From positions 159,707 through 223,706 of the forward strand of contig NZ_LMMU01000010.1 in the NCBI RefSeq assembly GCF_001422375.1: DNA of 64,000 bases, read 5' to 3'. This DNA is from Methylobacterium sp. Leaf99. Lineage in GTDB: Bacteria > Pseudomonadota > Alphaproteobacteria > Rhizobiales > Beijerinckiaceae. A model generated the notes under the pieces. It did not search any database, was not told the origin of the DNA, and saw nothing but the letters and a program-made list of their open reading frames with translations. Positions 8,695 through 16,288 of this stretch are shown piece by piece. The stretch's first letter is position 1, and each line of letters opens with the position of its first letter. Made by a program: the position numbers and the translations under genes.

Positions 8695-9309
8695 TCAGGA
8701 AGATGGGCGCTGATCTATCAATCCGAGGCGGGATACGACCGTCCCAGGAGCAAGGATGGCACCGGGTGCAACAACCGCATTCGCGCCAATGCGGCATCCG
8801 TCTCCGACAAGCGCACCGAACTTCAGCGTGTCCGCTTCCATCATCTTGCCGTCATAGCTGATCTGGAGGCGGGGATCGGCATGCTCATTCCTATAGTTTG
8901 CGAGGATCGAGCCAGCTTCGAGATTGACATCACTGCCGAGGATACTGTCGCCAACGAAGTTGAAGTGGGCGAGCTTCGAGCCTTGAAACATGATGGTGGT
9001 CTTGAGTTCGGCTCCGGGTCCCACGATACAGTCACTGTCGAGCCAGCATCCGCCTCTGATCAGGCTTCCCATGGCGACAAGACAATTCGGGCCGACGATC
9101 AGTGGGCCTTTCATTACGGCACCGGCCTCGACCCTGGTTGTGCGATGAACGGCGATATCGCCCTCAATCTCGTAGTCGGTCCCAAGTGTCTCCAGAAGCC
9201 TCGCGACCAGACCTGCCAAACCGGTGACGATATCCCACGGCTCCCCCGTCGCCCACGCGGCAAGGGGCGAACTACGCCAGGACGCGATATGCGCATCAAC
9301 GATGGTCAT
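8695..9309 (-). CDS. Left-handed beta-helix (hexapeptide repeat) protein, GlmU/acyltransferase-like
   Basis: A 204-residue protein. The first 60 residues are helical (TGLAGLVARLLETLG) and the rest is hexapeptide-repeat beta-helix: VHRTTRVEAGAVMKGPLIVG, NCLVAMGSLIRGG, SIL-ANYRNEHADPRLQI, and IGANAVVAPGAILAPGTVV near the end. The NYRNEHADPR stretch resembles the loop of UDP-GlcNAc pyrophosphorylase/acetyltransferase-type helices, so a sugar-nucleotide or acyl-CoA-dependent transferase is plausible. No nucleotidyltransferase domain is present. Base composition is distinctly lower in GC than the neighbours, which suggests acquisition by transfer. Confidence 0.68.
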   Translation of the reverse strand: MTIVDAHIASWRSSPLAAWATGEPWDIVTGLAGLVARLLETLGTDYEIEGDIAVHRTTRVEAGAVMKGPLIVGPNCLVAMGSLIRGGCWLDSDCIVGPGAELKTTIMFQGSKLAHFNFVGDSILGSDVNLEAGSILANYRNEHADPRLQISYDGKMMEADTLKFGALVGDGCRIGANAVVAPGAILAPGTVVSRLGLIDQRPSS

Positions 9310-9494
9310 TCGGCACGCACGCGGGGTCCCTGCAACTCGAAGAGTGCCACAGCGTGTACGGCGTGCCAGCCTCGGTCAATCGTTTGCCGCGAGTTCGAAC
9401 GGCAGGTCTCACGCCATGCGATTGCGTTGTTGAGAATCCGACTTGAGTCGCAACCGCCCCCACGGCAGGGGGCCGGCGCCCGACGATCCGCCCC

Positions 9495-10058
9495 CTAATG
9501 CCGGCGCGCGTCGGCCTTGCCCTGGAGGTGGCGGGCGAGTTCGCGGCCGATCTCCCGCATCAGGCTGTCGAGGAGCCGGGCCAGGGACGGGTGGTGCAGG
9601 TGGCCGACGAGGCCGTGCAGGGCGATGGCGTGCTCGGCCATGCGGTTGACCGCGTGCTGGCCCGGCCGGTCGAGGCCGCCCTCGTGGGTGAGGTCGAGGG
9701 CGATGCCGCGCCCGTGCCGGGGCTGGCCCGCCCCGTCGCGCTCGATCCGCCCGCGCAGGGACAGGCTGCGCCCGCCCGACGCCGTGCGGAAGGCGACGTC
9801 GAACGGGGCTCCGCCGGCGACGGCGGCATGGACGACGTTCTCCACCCGCTCGCGATCCTCGCCGTGGGTCCCGTCGAGGAGGCGGCCGAGGGGCACGCCG
9901 GAGGCCGTCGGCTCCAGGCCGAGGACCTCCGGCAGGGTGCCCGAGAGCACGAGCCGGTCCGCCCAGATGTCGTAGGTCCACAGGCCGACGACCCCGGACG
10001 CCACCAGGGCGGCCTGCACCGCCTCGCTCTCCGACATCGCAAACAGGGGTCGGGACAT
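9495..10058 (-). CDS. Small PAS-domain protein
   Basis: A 187-residue cytoplasmic protein. ATG 10058 is preceded by a good ribosome site (AGGAGAATC) and is preferred over the longer frame. Residues about 10-125 form a PAS fold of the PAS_3 type: SGVVGLWTYDIWADRLVLSG, LPEVLGLEP, HGEDRERVENVVHAAVAGG, FDVAFRTASGGRSLSLRGRIERDG. No kinase, GGDEF or HTH output domain follows; the C-terminal 60 residues are helical (HPSLARLLDSLMREIGRELA). It probably senses or docks a partner encoded elsewhere. Confidence 0.78.
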   Translation of the reverse strand: MSRPLFAMSESEAVQAALVASGVVGLWTYDIWADRLVLSGTLPEVLGLEPTASGVPLGRLLDGTHGEDRERVENVVHAAVAGGAPFDVAFRTASGGRSLSLRGRIERDGAGQPRHGRGIALDLTHEGGLDRPGQHAVNRMAEHAIALHGLVGHLHHPSLARLLDSLMREIGRELARHLQGKADARRH

Positions 10059-10281
10059 GATTCTCCTGGGGGGCGCGCACGCCGGGCCGCCACCGTGCCG
10101 TGGGGCCGGGCGCCGGGCGAACGGCACGATTTACCTGAGGTTGGTTCTACCGAGGGATTCGCCGGGTCCGGTTCCCGCAAGCTAGAGCGAAAACCACCGA
10201 ACGAGAAGAGGGGGCGGTTGCGTTTTTATGGTGATCCATCAACCTTAGATTGACGACCGGGCCATGGCCGCAGCCGTGCGC

Positions 10282-10300
10282 TTAACGATTGATTAACCAT
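10282..10300. promoter_or_regulatory. CtrA-type binding site upstream of parA-like gene
   Basis: TTAACGATTGATTAACCAT is a perfect TTAA-N7-TTAA palindrome followed by CCAT, the full consensus of the cell-cycle regulator CtrA known from Caulobacter. It ends 106 bases before the ATG at 10406. In DNA this GC-rich, eight fixed A/T positions at exact spacing are very unlikely by chance. Confidence 0.7.
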
Positions 10301-10405
10301 GATCGGCGAGACCGGATCAGGTCATCCTTGCGTCCCAGGACAGCCCCGGCGCGGGCGCCGGCCTGCGAGACCGGGACGAATCGAGAGCCGCGAAGGGGCG
10401 CCAGG

Positions 10406-11044
10406 ATGAAGGCCATCACGTTCGTCACGCAGAAGGGGGGCAGCGGCAAGAGCACCCTGTGCATCTCCCTCGCCGTCGCCGCGCAGGAGCGCGGCCTCTC
10501 CGTCTGCATCCTGGAGATGGACCGGCAGGCGACGATCTCCGACTGGCTCGACCACCGCACCGTGGACGGTCCCGAGGTCGCCCAGATCGACGCGACCCAG
10601 ATCGACGCGGTCATGGGCAAGCTGCGCGAGTCCTCCTACGACTACGTCTTCATCGACACGCCGGGCGTCGATTCCACCGGGACCCTCTCGGCCATCCGGG
10701 CGGCGGACCTGTGCATCATCCCGTGCCGGCCGACCCCGGCGGACCTGCGCGCGTTCAAGCCGACGCTCGCCGCCATCTACCGTCTGGAGAAGAAGTTCGC
10801 CTTCGTCCTCAACCAGACCCCGCCGCGCTCCTACCGCATCCGCGACGCCGCCGACGGCCTCGCGGTGCTGGGCATCCTGCCCGACGTCAACATCGTCGCC
10901 CGCACGGACCACCAGGACGCCATCGGCGTCGGCCAGGGCGTCACCGAATTCAACCCGAAGGGCCAGGCGGCGGGCGAAGTGCGCAAGCTCTGGACCTGGA
11001 TCGAGAAGCGGATGCAGGTCTCCAAGCATGTCAAAGCCGCCTAA
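10406..11044 (+). CDS. ParA/MinD-like partitioning ATPase
   Basis: A 212-residue deviant-Walker P-loop ATPase. It begins with MKAITFVTQKGGSGKST, carrying the signature lysine in KGGSGKS, then MDRQATISDW (switch I region) and YDYVFIDTPGVDS (Walker B). Such proteins move DNA or protein cargo by cycles of nonspecific DNA binding. ATG 10406 follows a GA-rich ribosome site. Its 3' end overlaps the next gene, a ribbon-helix-helix protein, by 17 bases. That layout matches small ParA-RHH cassettes in which the partner anchors or stimulates the ATPase. Short and without an N-terminal HTH, it is not the main chromosomal ParA. Confidence 0.87.
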   Translation: MKAITFVTQKGGSGKSTLCISLAVAAQERGLSVCILEMDRQATISDWLDHRTVDGPEVAQIDATQIDAVMGKLRESSYDYVFIDTPGVDSTGTLSAIRAADLCIIPCRPTPADLRAFKPTLAAIYRLEKKFAFVLNQTPPRSYRIRDAADGLAVLGILPDVNIVARTDHQDAIGVGQGVTEFNPKGQAAGEVRKLWTWIEKRMQVSKHVKAA

Positions 11045-11333
11045 ACCGAGCCTCGCCGCCATCGTGGCGGCCTCGTCCGGGCGCCCGCAGCCCACCGCCG
11101 AGATCGTCACCCTCGCCGTCGGCACCCCCCGCCCCCGGCCCGCCGCCACCCTCAAGGAGCGGGCGCGGCAGATGTCGGTCTACCTCGAGCCGCCGGTCTA
11201 CGATCAGCTGCGCGACATCGCCCATGCCGAGCGGGCCAAGATGCACGGCCTGATGCTGGAAGCCCTCGACCTGCTGTTCCGGCAGCGCGGCGCCCGCTCC
11301 ATCCAGCAGCTGACGGAGACCGACCCGCGCTGA
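11028..11333 (+). CDS. Ribbon-helix-helix partner of the ParA-like ATPase
   Basis: A 101-residue protein. The first 40 residues are Pro/Ala-rich and probably disordered. Residues about 42-95 (LKERARQMSVYLEPPVYDQLRDIAHAERAKMHGLMLEALDLLF) form an RHH fold, with the beta strand MSVYLEP and two helices. It starts inside the ATPase gene (17-base overlap), so translation is probably coupled. By analogy with ParG/ParA-type pairs it may bind DNA and stimulate the ATPase through its basic N-terminal tail; cargo positioning is equally possible. Confidence 0.75.
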   Translation: MSKPPKPSLAAIVAASSGRPQPTAEIVTLAVGTPRPRPAATLKERARQMSVYLEPPVYDQLRDIAHAERAKMHGLMLEALDLLFRQRGARSIQQLTETDPR

Positions 11334-11732
11334 GGCGGGCGGGGTTTCGCGCGTGCGAAAACCGCTGGATCGAGAAGGGCTTGCGGCGCGATCCCGACGT
11401 CGCGTCGCAACCGGACCCCCGCCGCGGCCGGCCGACGCCCCGCCGGGCCGGGCCGCTGACCGGGCCGTCCCGTTCGATTCCGGCTTTCGCCCGATCCTGC
11501 AGCGGCTTCGGTCCGGGTCCGGATGCGGCGCCTGAACTGCGAAGGCCGGTCCGCGACCCACTCGCGAAAAATCCCGGCCGCCGGATTCAGCCTTCGTTTA
11601 CGCCGAAGCGACAAACCTGGGCGTCCCGGAACGGCGCCCCTGCGTCCGCGTCGCCCCGGGCACCCGGCGGACCTCGTCGTCCTCGGTCGCGGGTGTGTGT
11701 TGCGTCACGAGGCGGCGGGGCGGATCAACGGG
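11334..11732. other. Intergenic region, about 400 bases, no gene seen
   Basis: GC-rich sequence between the RHH gene and rlpA. The reading frame of rlpA is open through much of it, but the peptide is Arg-rich and unlike the family, so it is treated as non-coding. No hairpin terminator, promoter or RNA gene was recognised. Confidence 0.5.
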
Positions 11733-13139
11733 ATGACGCGTTCGACGAAGGCCGGCCTGTCGTTCGGTGTGCCGGCCGGGCTGCCCCTGTGGCGGCTGAT
11801 CGGCGCCTGCGCCGTGGCGCTCGCCACCGCCAACTGCGCCCAGAATCCGCAGCAGAAGCTCGCCGGGGCCTCCGGCTCCACCCTCGATCCGAAATACGGG
11901 GTCAAGGCGAGCCCGCGCCTCTACAAGGAGGGCGACGTGATTCCGAAGGGCGGCGGCCGGCGCTTCTCCGGCAAGCCCTACGTGGTGGCGGGCCGCACCT
12001 ACGTGCCGCGGGAGGACGCCAAGGGCTACGTCCGCGAGGGCCTGGCCTCCTGGTACGGCGCCGCCTTCCACGGCCGGATGACGGCCAACGGCGAGGTGTT
12101 CGACCGCAACTCCATCGCGGCCGCACACCCGACCCTGCCCCTGCCGAGCTACGCCCGCGTCACCAACCTCACCAACCATCGCTCGATGATCGTGCGGGTG
12201 AACGATCGCGGGCCGTACCACGCCGACCGCGTCATGGACGTATCGGAGGAGGTGGCCCAGGCCCTCGAATTCCACCGCAGCGGTACGTCGAAGGTGCGGG
12301 TCGAGTATGTCGGCAAGGCCTCCACCGCCGGCAGCGACGACCGCAAGCTCCTCGCCACCCTGCGCACGGACGGCGTGCCCGCCGCCATCCGGGGCCCGTC
12401 GCCGGTGATGCTGGCCGATCTCGGACCCGACGAGCCCCTGGCGAGGGGCCGCTCGGCCCTGGCGTTCCGGTCGGCCGCCGAGGAGGCGCCGCAGGAGATT
12501 GTGCAGGACGCTTCGCGCGAGACGTCGCAGGAATCTCCGAACGAGGCGCCCCGCCCGGCGCGCGCCCGGCCGATCATCCTGGCGAGTGCGGCCGGCGTCG
12601 CCGTGCCCGCCGCCCTCCAGCCCACCGCCCCGCGCGAGACCACGTTCCGGCCCATGGCCACCGCACCCGTGCGCCTCGCGCCGGCCCCCTTGAGCCTGAC
12701 GCCGCCGCCCGTGCGGCTGGCGGGGCACGGGGCTGCGGGCCACAGGACCGGGGGACGGACCGAGGTCGCCGCCGTGCCGCAGCCCCTGACGCGCACCGCC
12801 GCCGCCTGGCCCGCCCCGGCGCCCACGAAGGGCGGGGGACACGCGGGCGCTTCGGCTCCGTCCGCGCTCCCGGCCAAGGCCGCCGCCTCCACCAAGGTCG
12901 CGTCCGTCAAGACCGCCGCATCCGTCGATCCGGCGAGGCCCGCAAAGGGCATCGCACCGGTGAAAGTGCTGGCACCGGTGAAAGTCCTGGCGACGGCCAG
13001 GGTGCCCGCGCCGGCACCGCCGGTGAAGCTGGCCGCCAAGGCCGTCCCGGCTCCGGCGGGGAAGGGCGCCGCCGGCAAGACCTCGGTCGCCGCGGCCAAG
13101 CCGATCCCGGCGCGGGCGCGGGTCGCCGAGGCCCGATAG
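11733..13139 (+). CDS. RlpA-family septal/cell-wall protein (DPBB domain)
   Basis: A 468-residue exported protein. The N-terminus has a hydrophobic segment ending LATANCAQNP, a probable lipoprotein signal although Asn before Cys is atypical. The double-psi beta-barrel spans about residues 108-200: GLASWYGAAFHGRMTANGE, AAHPTLPLPSYARVTNL and VRVNDRGPYHADRVMDVS. The His of AAHP and the Asp of NDRGP are the residues needed for lytic transglycosylase activity in characterised RlpA. From about residue 250 the protein is a low-complexity Ala/Pro/Lys tail with VKVLAPVKVL-type repeats and no recognisable SPOR domain. ATG 11733 is chosen for the signal segment. The next gene acts on peptidoglycan too. 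Confidence 0.85.
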   Translation: MTRSTKAGLSFGVPAGLPLWRLIGACAVALATANCAQNPQQKLAGASGSTLDPKYGVKASPRLYKEGDVIPKGGGRRFSGKPYVVAGRTYVPREDAKGYVREGLASWYGAAFHGRMTANGEVFDRNSIAAAHPTLPLPSYARVTNLTNHRSMIVRVNDRGPYHADRVMDVSEEVAQALEFHRSGTSKVRVEYVGKASTAGSDDRKLLATLRTDGVPAAIRGPSPVMLADLGPDEPLARGRSALAFRSAAEEAPQEIVQDASRETSQESPNEAPRPARARPIILASAAGVAVPAALQPTAPRETTFRPMATAPVRLAPAPLSLTPPPVRLAGHGAAGHRTGGRTEVAAVPQPLTRTAAAWPAPAPTKGGGHAGASAPSALPAKAAASTKVASVKTAASVDPARPAKGIAPVKVLAPVKVLATARVPAPAPPVKLAAKAVPAPAGKGAAGKTSVAAAKPIPARARVAEAR

Positions 13140-13271
13140 GATCAAGACTCCGTGTCCGTGTGCGGTGCGAAATGCCCTGGCGGGACCTGGATTTGGGTTC
13201 GATCTCTCCCCGAATACCTTGTATCGTCACGCTTGAACGGTGGCGGGAACGGTGATCCCGGACCGAGTGGT

Positions 13272-14480
13272 ATGAGGCGAGTGATGCGCGCGACGATTCT
13301 CCACGCGACCCGGACCGCCCTGGTCTGCGGGGTGCTCGCCGCATCCGCCTGGGGCGCCCGCGCCCAGAGCTTCCAGACGGCCGCCCCCCACGCGATCCTC
13401 ATCGATGCCGATTCCGGCTCGGTCCTGTTCGAGAAGGGCGCCGACGAGCTGTTCTCCCCGGCCAGCATGGCCAAGCTGATGACCACCGAGATCGTGTTCA
13501 ACGAGATCCGGCAGGGCCGGCTCACCATGGAGTCGGAGTTCCAGATCACCGAGGACGCCTGGCGCCGGGGCGGGGCCGGGGGCGGCGGCTCGTCGATGTT
13601 CGCGCAGCTCAACAGCCGCATCAAGCTCACCGACCTCCTGCGCGGGCTCATCGTCCAGTCGGGCAACGACGCCGCCATCGCCATCGGCGAGGGCATCGCC
13701 GGCTCGGAGGAGAACTTCGGGCGGATGATGACGAACCGGGCGCGTGAGATCGGCCTGCAGCGCTCGACCTTCCGCAACGCCACCGGCTACTCGGCGCCCG
13801 ACCAGAAGGTGACCGCGCGCGATCTCGCCAAGCTGGCACTCCACCTCATCGAGACCTATCCCGACCTGTACAAGATGTTCGCCGAGCGCGAATTCACCTG
13901 GAACAAGATCAAGCAGCAGAACCGCAACCCCCTGCTGGCCCTGGACATCGGCGCCGACGGGCTCAAGACCGGCTACCTCGAGGAATCCGGCTACGGCCTC
14001 ACCGGCTCGGCGGTGCAGAACGGCCAGCGCCTGATCATGGTGGTGAGCGGCCTCAAGACCGCCCGCGACCGGGCGGCGGAATCGCGCAAGCTCGTGGAGT
14101 GGGGGTTCCGCGCCTTCGAGCCGCGCCAGGTCTTCGCCGCGGACGAGACCGTGGCCGAGGCCTCGGTCTTCGGCGGCGCGCAGGGCAGCGTGCCGCTCGT
14201 GGCGAAGAAGCCCGTGCGGGTGCTGCTGCCGCGCGGCACCGGCGACCGGATCACCGCCAGGGCGGTCTATGACGGGCCCCTCGTCGCGCCCGTTGAGGAG
14301 GGCAAGGCCATCGGCCGCCTGCGGATCATGCGCGGCGACACCCAGGCCCTCGACCAGCCGCTCTATGCCGGCGCCAGCGTGCCGGCCGGCTCGATCCCGC
14401 AGCGCGCCCTCGACGCGGCCCTGGAGGTCGGCACCGGCCTGTTCCGCCGCGCCTTCGACAAGGCCGGCGCCAAATCGTGA
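13272..14480 (+). CDS. D-alanyl-D-alanine carboxypeptidase (penicillin-binding protein)
   Basis: A 402-residue periplasmic serine peptidase that trims the terminal D-Ala of peptidoglycan pentapeptides (DacA/C/F group). The signal peptide ends WGARAQ. The active-site trio is intact: SMAK at 65-68, SGN at 130-132 and KTG at 232-234. The C-terminal beta domain (about 295-380) matches PBP5_C, and the tail is helical, suiting membrane association. Starts at 13272 and 13284 are both plausible. It is followed ten bases later by tmk, giving the dac-tmk-holB order common in alphaproteobacteria. Confidence 0.95.
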   Translation: MRRVMRATILHATRTALVCGVLAASAWGARAQSFQTAAPHAILIDADSGSVLFEKGADELFSPASMAKLMTTEIVFNEIRQGRLTMESEFQITEDAWRRGGAGGGGSSMFAQLNSRIKLTDLLRGLIVQSGNDAAIAIGEGIAGSEENFGRMMTNRAREIGLQRSTFRNATGYSAPDQKVTARDLAKLALHLIETYPDLYKMFAEREFTWNKIKQQNRNPLLALDIGADGLKTGYLEESGYGLTGSAVQNGQRLIMVVSGLKTARDRAAESRKLVEWGFRAFEPRQVFAADETVAEASVFGGAQGSVPLVAKKPVRVLLPRGTGDRITARAVYDGPLVAPVEEGKAIGRLRIMRGDTQALDQPLYAGASVPAGSIPQRALDAALEVGTGLFRRAFDKAGAKS

Positions 14481-14490
14481 CGGGCCCATC

Positions 14491-15165
14491 GTGACGGAGA
14501 TCGCCGCCGGGGCGTTCATCACCTTCGAGGGCGGGGAGGGGGCCGGGAAATCCACCCAGGTCCAGCGCCTCGCCGCGCACCTGCGCGTCCGCACCGACCG
14601 CCCGGTGGTGGTGACCCGCGAGCCCGGCGGGTCGCCGAAGGCCGAGGCGATCCGCGACGCCCTGCTCGCCGGCATCGCCAAGCCGCACGGCCCCTTCGCC
14701 GAGGCCCTGCTGTTCTCCGCCGCCCGCATCGACCACCTCGACACCCTGATCCGTCCGGCCCTGGCCCGGGGCGAGACGGTGCTGTGCGACCGCTTCGCGG
14801 ATTCGACCCGGGCCTACCAGGGTGCCGCCGGCGGCCTCGACCCCGAACTCGTGACCAGCCTGGAGCGCGTCGTCGTCGGCCCGACGCGCCCCGCCCTCAC
14901 CCTGATCCTCGACCTCGACCCGGTGGTCGGCCTCGCCCGCGCCGCCGGGCGCTCGGACGGGGCGCCCGACCGCTTCGAGGCCGAGGCCCTCGACTTCCAC
15001 ACGCGTCTCCGCGCCGCGTTCCGCGCCATCGCCGAGGCCGAGCCGGAGCGCTGCGCCCTCGTGGACGCGGGCGCCGCGCCGGACGCCGTGGCGGCGGAGA
15101 TCCGGGCCATCGTCGCCGCGCGGCTGCCGACCCTTCTCGGGGAGGCGGGTGATGATGCGGCCTGA
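14491..15165 (+). CDS. tmk: Thymidylate kinase
   Basis: Phosphorylates dTMP to dTDP. The 224-residue protein has the P-loop FEGGEGAGKST (about residues 11-21), the DR(Y/F) motif CDRFADSTRAYQGAAGG and a lid region RAAGRSDGAPDRFEAE. The start is a GTG at 14491, ten bases after the carboxypeptidase stop; no in-frame ATG precedes the P-loop. Its end overlaps the DNA polymerase III delta' gene by 17 bases, indicating coupled translation. Confidence 0.95.
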   Translation: MTEIAAGAFITFEGGEGAGKSTQVQRLAAHLRVRTDRPVVVTREPGGSPKAEAIRDALLAGIAKPHGPFAEALLFSAARIDHLDTLIRPALARGETVLCDRFADSTRAYQGAAGGLDPELVTSLERVVVGPTRPALTLILDLDPVVGLARAAGRSDGAPDRFEAEALDFHTRLRAAFRAIAEAEPERCALVDAGAAPDAVAAEIRAIVAARLPTLLGEAGDDAA

Positions 15166-16219
15166 ACGCCTGCCCGAGGATGTCGAGCCGGGCGACCTGC
15201 CCCACATCCCCCGCCCCCGCGAGCAGACCGGCCTCGTCGGCCACGCCGAGGCCGAGGCCGCCCTCGTCGCCGGGATCGCGTCGGGGCGCCTGCACCATGC
15301 CTGGCTCATCGGCGGCCCCCGCGGCATCGGCAAGGCGACGCTGGCCTACCGCATGGCGCGCTGGCTCATCGCCAATCCGGGCCTCGACGCCGTTCCCGAA
15401 ACCCTCGCCGTCGATCCGGGCCATCCGGCGGCGCGCCAGGTCGCGGCCCTGTCGCATCCGAACCTCGTCGCCCTGCGCCGGACCCGCCCGCCCACGGCGA
15501 AAACCCTGGCGACGAAGATCTCCGTCGATGCGGCGCGGGGCGCCCTGGAGCTCTTCGGCTCCACCGGGGGGGCGGCCGGCTACCGCATCTGCATCGTCGA
15601 CAGCGCCGAGGATCTGAACGCCAACAGCGCCAACGCCCTCCTGAAGATGGTGGAGGAGCCGCCGCCCCGCTGCCTGTTCCTCATCGTCAGCCACGCGCCG
15701 GGCCGGCTCCTGCCGACCATCCGCTCGCGCTGCCGGGCCCTGACCCTGCGGCCCCTCGCCGAGGCCGAGGTCGCCCGGGTGGTGGCGGGCTTCCCCCCGC
15801 CCTTCGTCCAGCCCGACGCGGACGCCCTCGCCCGCGCCGCCGCCCTGTCCGAGGGCTCGGTGGCGCAGGGGATGGCGATGCTCGACCCGGCCACCGCCAC
15901 CCTCGTCGCGGAAGTCGAGACCCTGCTCGCCCGCCTCGACCATCCGGACTGGCGCCGCATCCTGGCGCTCGCCGAGAAGCTCTCGGGCCGCGACTCCGAC
16001 GACCTGTTCGCCAGGGGCCTCGACACGGTGTTCCGCTTCGTCTCGGCCGAGCTCGACCGCCGCGCCCACGAGGACCCGGCCCGCCTTGCGGCCCTGGTCG
16101 AGGTGTGTGACAAGATCGCCCGCGCCGCGCGGGAGGCCGCGATCTACAATCTCGACCGCCGGCCGCTGGTCCTGTCCCTGTTCGGAGACCTCGCCGGCGC
16201 CCTGCGCGCCGCGGCCTGA
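15149..16219 (+). CDS. holB: DNA polymerase III subunit delta'
   Basis: Clamp-loader subunit, 356 residues. It shows the AAA+ fold with the degenerate P-loop GGPRGIGKATLAYRMARW, ICIVDSAEDLNANSANALLKMVEEPP (Walker B/sensor region) and LIVSHAPGRLLPTIRSRCRAL, the SRC motif of clamp loaders. ATGs at 15149, 15152 and 15155 are equivalent. It overlaps tmk and ends 69 bases before metG, so tmk-holB-metG probably share a transcript. Confidence 0.92.
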   Translation: MMMRPERLPEDVEPGDLPHIPRPREQTGLVGHAEAEAALVAGIASGRLHHAWLIGGPRGIGKATLAYRMARWLIANPGLDAVPETLAVDPGHPAARQVAALSHPNLVALRRTRPPTAKTLATKISVDAARGALELFGSTGGAAGYRICIVDSAEDLNANSANALLKMVEEPPPRCLFLIVSHAPGRLLPTIRSRCRALTLRPLAEAEVARVVAGFPPPFVQPDADALARAAALSEGSVAQGMAMLDPATATLVAEVETLLARLDHPDWRRILALAEKLSGRDSDDLFARGLDTVFRFVSAELDRRAHEDPARLAALVEVCDKIARAAREAAIYNLDRRPLVLSLFGDLAGALRAAA

Positions 16220-16288
16220 GCCGGACGGATTTTTTACGATTCTTCGTCCTGTGATCCTTTTGAACCCTGTCTCCGGGGAACCTTCGAC

